Of a stretch of DNA of 51,284 nucleotides, positions 18,628-26,707 are shown one piece after another (the first letter of the stretch is position 1; the number at the start of each line of letters is the position of its first letter). This DNA is from Planctomycetota bacterium. GTDB taxonomy: Bacteria; Planctomycetota; Phycisphaerae; Phycisphaerales; Phycisphaeraceae. The notes under the pieces were generated by a model. The model made no database searches. It was not told the origin of the DNA and saw only the letters and a program-made list of their open reading frames with translations. The position numbers and the translations under genes were made by a program. The stretch lies in NCBI GenBank assembly GCA_026386955.1, contig JAPLMQ010000195.1:1-51284 (forward strand). Direction: 5' to 3'.

Positions 18628-20076
18628 TCACGCCTTCGCCGTTTGCGCCGCGGCGGCCTTGCGCCCCACGAGGATGACCTGCACAAAACCGTCCTTGGGC
18701 CCGAACGAGTAGGCCACGAACTCCAGCCCCGCCGCCTCGATCATCTCCTTCGCCCGCCCCTTCGACCGCATCAACGAGACCTCCGCCGGGTGCAACTGCA
18801 GCCGCTTGCCCAGGACGCGGTTGGAGATCCAGTGGACGAAGCCAAGCACCTGCACGCTCGAGCCGCGGGCGTGGGGCCAGAACATCACGACCTTGCCGCC
18901 GGGCTTCAGCACGCGCCGGAACTCGCCGAGGATCTGCAGGATCTCGGGCTGCAGGAAATGCTCCATCACGCCCAGGTTGTAGACGCCGTCAAAGGTCCCA
19001 TCGGCGAACGGCAGCTTGAGGATGCTGCCGTGCCGGATCTGCGCGACGTTGGGATTGTTCCGCCGGTACAGCCGCAGCGCCGGGACCGAGATGTCCAGGG
19101 CGGTGATGCGCATCTCGCGCTGGATCTTCTCGTCGACCTGCCCCGTCCCGCAGCCGGCGTGGAGCAGGCTGCTTCCCGGGGCGAAGTTCCCGCGGATCGC
19201 GGCGTTGAGCCGGGAGCGGATCACCGCGCGCCGGTAGAGGGCCGCGATGATGTCGTAGACGATCAGGCCCGACGACTTTTTCCGCTGCCAGTAGCTGTCC
19301 CAGCCCTGGGGGTCGTGCAGGGCCGGGTCGATCTCGTCCAGGGGCTTGTCGAGGCGGAACTGGCCAGCGTCGACGAACTCGGCCGCGCGGAGCTCGCAGA
19401 CGTGGAAGCCCGAGCGCGACGCGTCGCGGAGCGACATCTTCGAATGGCCGTAGACGCGGGCCGGCAGCACGATCGGCACCTCGCTGATCGAGACGCCGTT
19501 GCGGTCGAGGATGAACATGCTCTCGAAGAAGAAGGCGTACCCCCGCGCGGCGACCAGTTCGAAGACGCCGCGGGGGATCCGGCTCAGGCGATAGACGCGG
19601 AAGGCCCCCGTCGCGTCGTAGCGGATGCGCAGGACCCGCTTGGTGAGGAAGTGCCCGAAGTTGGTCAGGAACCGGCGCAGCGGGTTCCACCCGGGCAGGC
19701 TGCCCTTCTCCATGTAGCGCGAGCCGACCGCCATGTCGCTGTCGCGGGCGGCCTCCAGCAGGCGCGGGATGTCCTTGGGCGAATGGGTGAAGTCGCAATC
19801 GAGCGTGACCAGCGTCTCGTACCCGCGGTCGTAGGCGTAGGCGATGCCGTCGAGGTGCGCGCTGCCGATGCCCATCTTGCCCGGCCGATGGACCACGGCG
19901 ACCCGCATGTGGTTGGCCGCGAGGCCGTCGAGGATCTTGCCCGTGCCGTCGGGCGAGTTGTCGTCCATGAAGACGATGTCGGCGTCCAGGCCTAGGGCCA
20001 GGAGTTCCCGGCACATGGCCGCGACGTTCTCCTGCTCGTTGTAGGTCGGGATGAGGATGAGGGTCTTGCCGTGCAT
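18628..20076 (-). CDS. GT2 polyprenyl-phosphate sugar transferase fused to a SAM methyltransferase
   Basis: A 482-residue two-domain protein. Residues 1-235 are a family 2 glycosyltransferase of the dolichyl-phosphate mannose synthase type: LILIPTYNEQENV, DDNSPDGT, the DxD as Asp93-Cys-Asp95, and SRYMEKGS. Residues about 255-475 are a class I methyltransferase with LLHAGCGTG (304-312), Asp328 as the expected SAM-ribose ligand, and PFADGTFDGVYNLGVMEHF. The frame is continuous. No trailing TM pair is present, unlike some DPM synthases. It is convergent with the C-methyltransferase gene. It may load a lipid carrier for the GT-C enzymes nearby; the methyl acceptor is unknown. Confidence 0.85.
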   Translation of the reverse strand: MHGKTLILIPTYNEQENVAAMCRELLALGLDADIVFMDDNSPDGTGKILDGLAANHMRVAVVHRPGKMGIGSAHLDGIAYAYDRGYETLVTLDCDFTHSPKDIPRLLEAARDSDMAVGSRYMEKGSLPGWNPLRRFLTNFGHFLTKRVLRIRYDATGAFRVYRLSRIPRGVFELVAARGYAFFFESMFILDRNGVSISEVPIVLPARVYGHSKMSLRDASRSGFHVCELRAAEFVDAGQFRLDKPLDEIDPALHDPQGWDSYWQRKKSSGLIVYDIIAALYRRAVIRSRLNAAIRGNFAPGSSLLHAGCGTGQVDEKIQREMRITALDISVPALRLYRRNNPNVAQIRHGSILKLPFADGTFDGVYNLGVMEHFLQPEILQILGEFRRVLKPGGKVVMFWPHARGSSVQVLGFVHWISNRVLGKRLQLHPAEVSLMRSKGRAKEMIEAAGLEFVAYSFGPKDGFVQVILVGRKAAAAQTAKA

Positions 20077-20148
20077 CAGGTTCTCGGAGCGGTTCGGACG
20101 GGAGAGAGGGTTCGACGATGGCCGGGCGACTCGGCGGCCCGGATGGGT

Positions 20149-21027
20149 TCAAGCGGACGGCCGTGTGAGCAGGAGGTTCGTGTGCTGCCGCTCCAGGTCC
20201 TGCGACGCCAAGGCGGCGTCGTCGTGCACGAGCGTGACCGCGCGGCGGTCGCCGTCGATCTGCCGGATTTCAAACCCCAGCCCACGGATTCGGCGGAGCA
20301 GGTCGGACGGCTTGTACCCCGTCTGAATGATGCCCCAGGGCCAGAACTCGATCAAGACGCGGACGCCGCGGTTCCGGGCCAGGATCTCCGTCATCCCCTC
20401 GAAGGCGATGGACTCCGCGCCCTGGATGTCGACCTTGACGACGTCCACGGACGCAAGTCCCTGCTGCGCCGCCAGATCATCGAGGCGGATGAAATCCACC
20501 TTCACGACCGTCCGGGCCTTGGGCGAGCCGTAGATCCGATGGTCGGCCTTGTTGGTCGCGCAGAGGAACAGCTCGCCCGGCCCCGTGCGGTCGCTGACCG
20601 CCGCCTGCACCACTGCGAGGTTCTTGAAGCCGTTGCGGTCGACCGTCTTGCGGAGGATGTCGCAGTTCCGCGCCTCGGGCTCGACGGCCACGACTCTCCC
20701 GCCGGGGCCGACGCGCTTGGCCGCGACCGACGCATAGAGCCCGATGTTGGCGCCCACGTCGAGCACGACCATGCCCGGCTGGAGGAACGAGTGGAAGAGC
20801 TCCAGTTCGTACGTCTCGTAGCAGCCCATCGCGAGGCAGCCCGAGACGATGGCGTCGTCCTGGTTCAAGACGAGGTCGACGTCGTGGATCCTGATTTCGG
20901 GCGGGATGAAACGCTTGATGATGAACTGGGCCAGGGCCCGCAGCGGCGGAGGCTTGAGGAGCACGGTGTAGATCAGGGCTGCGATCCGAGGCGGCATCCA
21001 GGCCAGGGGGCGAAAGGGAAGACGCAT
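20149..21027 (-). CDS. FkbM-family SAM-dependent methyltransferase
   Basis: A 292-residue protein. Motif I is VLDVGANIGLYASV (residues 88-101), followed by VVAVEPEARNC and the FkbM-type VDVVKVDIQGAE segment. FkbM-family enzymes typically O-methylate hydroxyls of sugars or polyketides. AGGA eight bases before the ATG at 21027 supports this start over an upstream in-frame GTG-type start at 21072. It follows the PhyH gene on the same strand after about 175 bases and precedes the GT2 fusion gene by 72 bases, consistent with a minus-strand operon. Confidence 0.85.
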   Translation of the reverse strand: MRLPFRPLAWMPPRIAALIYTVLLKPPPLRALAQFIIKRFIPPEIRIHDVDLVLNQDDAIVSGCLAMGCYETYELELFHSFLQPGMVVLDVGANIGLYASVAAKRVGPGGRVVAVEPEARNCDILRKTVDRNGFKNLAVVQAAVSDRTGPGELFLCATNKADHRIYGSPKARTVVKVDFIRLDDLAAQQGLASVDVVKVDIQGAESIAFEGMTEILARNRGVRVLIEFWPWGIIQTGYKPSDLLRRIRGLGFEIRQIDGDRRAVTLVHDDAALASQDLERQHTNLLLTRPSA

Positions 21028-21201
21028 GGTGGCAGTCCTGCACGTGCTGCGGGTGATCCGAAACCGAGCCACGTTACCCGCGTTTCATGGATGGCACAAC
21101 GAAGCCCATTTGCTATGGGCGCACGGGAGATGGAGCCTCGCAAGACCCATTGTGTCGAGCCCGATTCGGTGGAATCCGTCCGAGCCGTCGGGGCGGCCTG
21201 C

Positions 21202-22116
21202 TCAACGCTTGGCGGGGGTCTTCAGCGTCATATCCGAAGCCCGCTTGGGGATCTCGTCCGAGCGGCGCTCACGGCGTTCCTTGTAGGCGGCGGCCTGGAC
21301 CTCCTCCTCGTTGAAGCCCAGCTTGATCGACCCGTTCTGGGCCAAACTGCGGAGGAACGGCGTCAAGTCCTTGCGCGCGGCGTCGATCTCGTTGGGCCAC
21401 TCCTTGGCGATCACCTGCGAATGGATCGCGACGCGGGGCGTGCGGTTGACCGCGGCGTTGACGTTGCCCGAGTGGCCCACCAAATGGTGCATCAGCAGCG
21501 CGTCGCCCGCCTCGGCGACGAACTCGTAGGGCTCGACCTTCGGCATCGTCCGCCGCCAGGTGTTGTTCTCGTCGCCGTCGTCGGAGTACCAGAAGTCCGG
21601 CTGCTTGAGCAGGATCTTCTGCAGGATCTTGTGCCAGCCCGGGTAGATCGTGATGTTCCCGCTGAACGGCTCGGTGTCGATCAGCGACGCCTGCAGCACG
21701 AACGCGTTGCCGATCACCGGGATGCGCACGCGGACGAAGTCCACGTGCCCCCACTCCGCGACCTCCCGCTTGTTCCCCTCATGGAACACGCAGATGAACG
21801 GCGCCGCGTGGCGCTTGCCGCTCCACCCGCCGGGGCCGAGCATCGTCTCGATGACGTTGGCGATGCCGGGCTGATCGTAGACCGTCTCGACGAAGGGCTG
21901 CAGCGCCGGCAAGGCCCCGATCCGCCCATGGCTCTCCTCGGCCCGGAGCAATTTCGAGTCCCACTGGGCGGGCGGAAGATCCGTGCCGACCGCCTTATTG
22001 TATTCCTCGATGCCCCGCCTGCAATACTCGGGCGAGAGCGCGCCCTTGACGACGCAGAATCCGTGCTCGACGAAGTGGTCGGCGTAACTAAGCGACGTGT
22101 CGATCTTGAAGGCCAT
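21202..22116 (-). CDS. Phytanoyl-CoA dioxygenase (PhyH) family protein
   Basis: A non-haem Fe(II)/2-oxoglutarate oxygenase of 304 residues. The metal-binding His124-x-Asp126 is in EWGHVDFVRV, a distal histidine is in LLMHHLVGHSGN, and an arginine (TPRVAIHSQV) follows at the usual distance for 2-oxoglutarate. The ATG at 22116 (AFKIDTS) is preferred over 22161, since homologues begin close to the HGFCVVKGALS strand. It is divergent from the acyl-CoA ligase gene. It may hydroxylate a lipid or glycan intermediate of the cluster; the substrate is unknown. Confidence 0.83.
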   Translation of the reverse strand: MAFKIDTSLSYADHFVEHGFCVVKGALSPEYCRRGIEEYNKAVGTDLPPAQWDSKLLRAEESHGRIGALPALQPFVETVYDQPGIANVIETMLGPGGWSGKRHAAPFICVFHEGNKREVAEWGHVDFVRVRIPVIGNAFVLQASLIDTEPFSGNITIYPGWHKILQKILLKQPDFWYSDDGDENNTWRRTMPKVEPYEFVAEAGDALLMHHLVGHSGNVNAAVNRTPRVAIHSQVIAKEWPNEIDAARKDLTPFLRSLAQNGSIKLGFNEEEVQAAAYKERRERRSDEIPKRASDMTLKTPAKR

Positions 22117-22371
22117 GGCTTGCTCGCCTATTCGAGGAGAATCCCCATTGACCGACCCCACCGCATGCGCCCCGGGACATCGAATTCACAAGGTCGAACC
22201 TAGGTCGAAACTCCGACGATTGCAAACCCGCATCCCATGCCTCCACCAACATCTCGCGGAGGGGGGTGACGCCGGCGTCCGACGTGTCGCAAAGCCATTC
22301 AAAGCGTTAGCATGCGAAGCGACGAACCCATCGATCGATCGCACTCCGATCTCCCAACCGTGACGCCGATC

Positions 22372-24012
22372 ATGTTGACGCCCAGCACCTCCTACGCCGC
22401 GCTCTGCAACGGCTTCCGCTGGCGCGTGCCGGAGCGCTACAACATCGGCCTCGACGTCGTCGACCGCCACGCCGCGGCCAACCCCGAACGGCTCGCGATG
22501 GTGCATCAGCATGAAGACGGCCGCGAGGATCGGTTCACGTTCGGCCAGATCAAGAGCCTCTCCGACCGCCTCGCCATCGCCCTCGCGGGGTTGAGCATCG
22601 GCCGGGGCGACCGCGTTGGCGTCCTCCTGCCCCAGGCCCCGGAGACCGCCATCGCGCACGCGGCCATCTACAAGCTCGGCGCGATCGCGCTGCCCTTGTT
22701 CACGCTCTTCGGCCCCGACGCCCTGCTCTACCGCTTGAGCGACAGCGGCGCCAAGGCCGTCGTCACCGACGAAGGCAACGTCGCCAAGGTGATGGACCTC
22801 CGCCGTGAGTTGCCCGAGCTCACGACGGTCGTCGTCACGGGGAACCGCGCCCCGGCCGGCGCGCGGGCGTTCGACGACCTGCTCTCCGGCGCGAGCGGCG
22901 CGTTCACGCCGATCGACACCTTGGCCGACGACCCCGCGCTGATCATCTACACTTCGGGCACGACCGGAAACCCCAAGGGCGCCCTGCACGCCCACCGCAC
23001 CCTGCTCGGCCACCTTCCGGGCGTCGAGTTGCCGCACGAGTTCTTCCCGCAGCCCGACGACCTGTTCTGGACGCCCGCGGACTGGGCCTGGATCGGCGGG
23101 CTCATCGACGTGCTGCTGCCGTCGTGGCACCACGGCGTGCCGGTGCTGGCCCACCGCATGAGGAAGTTCGACCCCGAGCAGGCGTTCGCGCTGATGGCCC
23201 GCCACCACGTGCGCAACGCGTTCCTCCCCCCCACCGCGCTCAAGCTCATGCGCCAGGCCGACCGGCCGCGCGACCGCCACGCCTTCGCGCTCCGCAGCAT
23301 CGGCAGCGGAGGCGAGACGCTCGGCACGGAGGTGCTGGCGTGGGGCCGGGAGACATTCGGCCTGGAGATCAACGAGTTCTACGGCCAGACCGAGTGCAAC
23401 CTGGTGGTGGGCAACTGCAGCGGGCTGATGGAGGTCCGCCCCGGCTCGATGGGCCGGGCCGTGCCGGGGCACACCGTCGCGATCGTCGACGACGCCGGCA
23501 ATCTCCTCCCCGACGGCAGCCCCGGCCACATCGCCGTGCGCCGGCCCGACCCGGTGATGTTCCTGGGCTATTGGAACCGCCCGCGCGAGACCGCCGAGAA
23601 ATTCGTCGGCGACTGGCTGCTCACCGGCGACATCGGCCGGCGCGACCCCGACGGCTACTTCTGGTACGTCGGCCGCAACGACGACGTGATCACCAGCGGC
23701 GGCTACCGCATCGGCCCCGCGGAGATCGAGGACTGCCTGCTCAAGCACAAGGCCGTCGCGCTGGCCGCGGTCATCGGCAGGCCCGACCCGGTGCGCACCG
23801 AGATCGTCAAGGCCTTCGTCGTGCTCGCGCCGGGCGTGGAGGCCAGCGACGCCCTGGCGGCCGAGATCCAACACCATGTCAAGACCCGGCTCGCGGCGCA
23901 CGAGTACCCGCGCGAGGTGGAGTTCGTCGCCGAGCTGCCGATGACGACCACCGGCAAGATCATGCGCCGCGTGCTCCGCCAGCGGGAGATCGAGCGACGG
24001 GGCCAAGCATGA
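22372..24012 (+). CDS. AMP-dependent acyl-CoA synthetase (acetate/medium-chain type)
   Basis: Activates a carboxylic acid to its acyl-CoA through an acyl-adenylate; 546 residues. The P-loop is IIYTSGTTGNPKG, the A5 motif reads YGQTECN, A7 is LLTGDIGRRD, A8 is GRNDDVITSGGYRIGP, and the C-terminal lysine is in TTTGKIMRR. The ADWAWIGG segment is typical of the acetyl-/medium-chain acyl-CoA synthetase group. An upstream in-frame ATG at 22312 overlaps a -10-like TAGCAT (22308-22313), so 22372 is preferred. The stop overlaps the ATG of the thiolase-like gene (ATGA), so the two products are probably used together. Confidence 0.88.
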   Translation: MLTPSTSYAALCNGFRWRVPERYNIGLDVVDRHAAANPERLAMVHQHEDGREDRFTFGQIKSLSDRLAIALAGLSIGRGDRVGVLLPQAPETAIAHAAIYKLGAIALPLFTLFGPDALLYRLSDSGAKAVVTDEGNVAKVMDLRRELPELTTVVVTGNRAPAGARAFDDLLSGASGAFTPIDTLADDPALIIYTSGTTGNPKGALHAHRTLLGHLPGVELPHEFFPQPDDLFWTPADWAWIGGLIDVLLPSWHHGVPVLAHRMRKFDPEQAFALMARHHVRNAFLPPTALKLMRQADRPRDRHAFALRSIGSGGETLGTEVLAWGRETFGLEINEFYGQTECNLVVGNCSGLMEVRPGSMGRAVPGHTVAIVDDAGNLLPDGSPGHIAVRRPDPVMFLGYWNRPRETAEKFVGDWLLTGDIGRRDPDGYFWYVGRNDDVITSGGYRIGPAEIEDCLLKHKAVALAAVIGRPDPVRTEIVKAFVVLAPGVEASDALAAEIQHHVKTRLAAHEYPREVEFVAELPMTTTGKIMRRVLRQREIERRGQA

Positions 24013-25064
24013 GCGACAGCGTCATCATCGCTGCGGCGCGCGTCGTCGACGGCCAGGGAAGCCTGGCGGATGTCGATGCTTCGTGGGACGCGCTGCGCCG
24101 GCGCGGGGCGCGGCTGGTCGGGCTAACCATCGATCCCCTCGAGGCCGGATGGGACACACCGGTGGAGCCCGGCCACTTCCGCAGCGGCTGCGCCCCGATC
24201 GAGGCCCTGGCCCGTGCGGACGCCTTGATCCGCGACGGTGCCGCCGACGCCGTGCTCATCCGCGGCGAGGATTTGCTGCGCTCCCGTTACGCCAACGACA
24301 AGGCGCAGCGCCAGCGGCTGATGACGATCTACGGCCCCGACTGCTCCATCCCGGAGGCCTACACCCGCCTGGCCCACGCGTTCATGCGGCGGCATTGCAT
24401 CGACGCCGCGCGGTTCAAGGCGCTGGCCGCGGCGTTGTTCGACAACTACGCGCGCACGGCCCAGCACGCCGGCGCCTTCACGCCGCCCCGGCGGGAATCG
24501 TTCGAGCCGGCGACCGAGCTTTTCCGCCTCGTCGACTGCGCCAACCCCGTGGTCGATTTTTCGGGCGCGGTGATCGTCGCCGGGGCCGATGCCGCATCCG
24601 CGTCGCCCTCGGCGCCGGTGGCGATCCGCGGCGTGGGGCTCGCCCAATCCTCCGGCGATGGCCCGGCCCACCTCGAGGAGATCGCGCGCTACGACCATCT
24701 CGCAAAGGCCTGGAGCGCGGCGACCGCGGCTGCGGGGATCGACTTCGCGCGTGAGTTCCACGCCGGCCGCGCGTTGCTGGAGGCCTACACCTGTTTCCCC
24801 GTCGTGCCGATGGGGTTCCTGCTCGCCAGCGGTCTCGCTCGTGATTTCGACGCCATCGAACCGCTGCTCGCAAAGCACGAGATCACGGTGACAGGCGGGA
24901 TGAACCTCGCCCGGGCGGCGTGGAACAATCCCGCCCTCAACGCCTTGATCGCCCTCTGCGAGCAACTGCAGACGGGCCGCGCGACCTGCGGCGCGGTGCA
25001 TGGCAACGGCGGACTGGGTTATCGCCAAGGCGTGGCGATCCTGGCGACGGGCGGATTGATCTAA
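24009..25064 (+). CDS. Compact thiolase-fold (acetyl-CoA acetyltransferase-like) protein
   Basis: A 351-residue thiolase-fold protein, shorter than canonical thiolases (about 390). The nucleophile region RSGCAPIEALARADALIRDG aligns with thiolase CxS motifs, with Cys61 as candidate nucleophile and GED as the closing segment. The C-terminal half carries EITVTGGMN and GAVHGNGGLGYRQG, in place of the usual second-cysteine loop, as in actinobacterial acetyl-CoA acetyltransferase-like proteins. It starts within the stop of the acyl-CoA ligase gene. A role in condensing or transferring the acyl group made by the ligase is likely but not proven. Confidence 0.68.
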   Translation: MSDSVIIAAARVVDGQGSLADVDASWDALRRRGARLVGLTIDPLEAGWDTPVEPGHFRSGCAPIEALARADALIRDGAADAVLIRGEDLLRSRYANDKAQRQRLMTIYGPDCSIPEAYTRLAHAFMRRHCIDAARFKALAAALFDNYARTAQHAGAFTPPRRESFEPATELFRLVDCANPVVDFSGAVIVAGADAASASPSAPVAIRGVGLAQSSGDGPAHLEEIARYDHLAKAWSAATAAAGIDFAREFHAGRALLEAYTCFPVVPMGFLLASGLARDFDAIEPLLAKHEITVTGGMNLARAAWNNPALNALIALCEQLQTGRATCGAVHGNGGLGYRQGVAILATGGLI

Positions 25065-25322
25065 AACATCGAATCCATCATGGATTTGTCTCGCGGCTGC
25101 GCCCGCTCGCCTGGTTGACTTTCGTTGATCCGGGAGCAAGACTTACGACCCGCTGTTGCCGAGGGATCGCTGGGTGCGGGTTCGTCCCAATTTGCCGCCG
25201 ACATGTCGGATATGCGATCGATACCCCGTCTCCACCCCCGCCCCGGACAAGGCAGGAAACCCCATTGACTGGCCGCCCTGAAACCGTGGCCTGCACAAGC
25301 CGAATTGGAACGGAACATCTTC

Positions 25323-26519
25323 ATGGCGGATCAACCCAAGGCGAACGACTCCCCCGTGCACACCGGCAGCGTCGCCATGTGCAATGTCTGCCGAGGCACG
25401 GACCTGACCGAGTTCGTCGATTACCGCCGGTTCCGCCGCGTCGCCTCGGACTGCCGCCCCTGGCCGGCGGGCGGACACGTGCAGGTCTGCCAGCACTGCG
25501 GCTGCGTGCTCAAGCTCACCGACGCGACTTTTCTGGCTGACATCGCAAAAATCTACAGCTCCTACGAAATCTATCATCAGAGCAACGGCATGGAGCAGGC
25601 CGTGTTCGAGCAGGCCTCGGGCACGGGCGCGTCCCGCTCCAACCGCATGCTCACGGAACTCCAGGCCCGCCATCCGCTGCCCACCTCGGGACGGATGCTC
25701 GACATCGGCTGCGGCAACGGCGTGATGCTCCGCGCGTTCAACAAGATCTCGCCGCAGTGGAAACTTGCCGGCGCAGAGCTCAACGAACGCTACCGTCCAA
25801 TCGTCGAAGCCATCCCCATGGTCGAGCGGCTCTACAGCTGCCCGCCCCCGGAGATCCCCGGACAGTTCAACATCATCACGATGGTCCACTCGCTCGAGCA
25901 CATCATCGGCCCGATCGACTTCCTCAAGACCGTCCGAGGCCGGCTCGCCCCGGGCGGGCTGCTCATGGTGCAGGTGCCCAACCTGCCCGCGAACCCCTTC
26001 GAGATCGTCGTGGCGGACCACACCTCGCATTTCACGCTCTCAAGCCTGCGCGGGCTGATCGAGCAAGCGGGATACGAGATCCTCCACATCTCCGACGCAT
26101 GGGTGCACAAGGAGCTGAGCGTGATCGCCCACGTGACGGATCGACAGGCCGCACCTGTTGCCGCAGCCCCCGCGGAGGTCGAGAAGTCGACCCGCATCGT
26201 GCGCGAAAACCTGCGATGGCTCGGTGAAACCGTTGCCGCGGCGAAAGCCACGATGCGACAGGGCAAGGCAGGGCTTTTTGGAACGTCCATCGCCGCGACT
26301 TGGCTCGCGGCGGAGCTTGAGGGTCTTGGCGATTTCTTCGTCGACGAAGACCCCAGCCGCCCGGGCAAGCCGTTCATGATGCGCCAGATCCTCGCACCTG
26401 CGCAGGTGCCCCAAGGCAGTCGGGTGTTCGTGGGCCTCCCGCCAAAGGTCGCCAACGCGATTTGCAGGCGATTGACCCGCCGGGGCGTCGAATACGTCGC
26501 GCCGCCGAGCCTGGATTGA
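25323..26519 (+). CDS. Zinc-ribbon SAM methyltransferase with C-terminal Rossmann-like domain
   Basis: A 398-residue protein. Two Cys pairs near the N-terminus (CNVC and CQHC) form a probable zinc site. The methyltransferase core has MLDIGCGNGVML, then NIITMVHSLEHI and LAPGGLLMVQVPN. The C-terminal ~100 residues (GKAGLFGTSIAATW) resemble the Methyltransf_14-like partner domain of sugar C-methyltransferases. It differs from the 17363 gene in retaining the full cysteine set. The ATG at 25323 is preferred to 25305 because GGAACGGAA lies upstream. It is monocistronic, 258 bases after the thiolase-like gene. Confidence 0.8.
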   Translation: MADQPKANDSPVHTGSVAMCNVCRGTDLTEFVDYRRFRRVASDCRPWPAGGHVQVCQHCGCVLKLTDATFLADIAKIYSSYEIYHQSNGMEQAVFEQASGTGASRSNRMLTELQARHPLPTSGRMLDIGCGNGVMLRAFNKISPQWKLAGAELNERYRPIVEAIPMVERLYSCPPPEIPGQFNIITMVHSLEHIIGPIDFLKTVRGRLAPGGLLMVQVPNLPANPFEIVVADHTSHFTLSSLRGLIEQAGYEILHISDAWVHKELSVIAHVTDRQAAPVAAAPAEVEKSTRIVRENLRWLGETVAAAKATMRQGKAGLFGTSIAATWLAAELEGLGDFFVDEDPSRPGKPFMMRQILAPAQVPQGSRVFVGLPPKVANAICRRLTRRGVEYVAPPSLD

Positions 26520-26707
26520 GATATCGCTGGGCCGACGTAGGCCCAGCCCTGCCAAGCGTCTCACACGGCCCGAACCGCCTTCAAGCCGATTTACGGCATG
26601 CTGCCGCACTCCTTCACCATCGGCGACCCCCTTGAATGCCAAGCGGATCCGCCGATCCTCCGCGGGCAATGATTCGCCAATAGACGCACTCGCGGCGGCA
26701 CCAGTTC

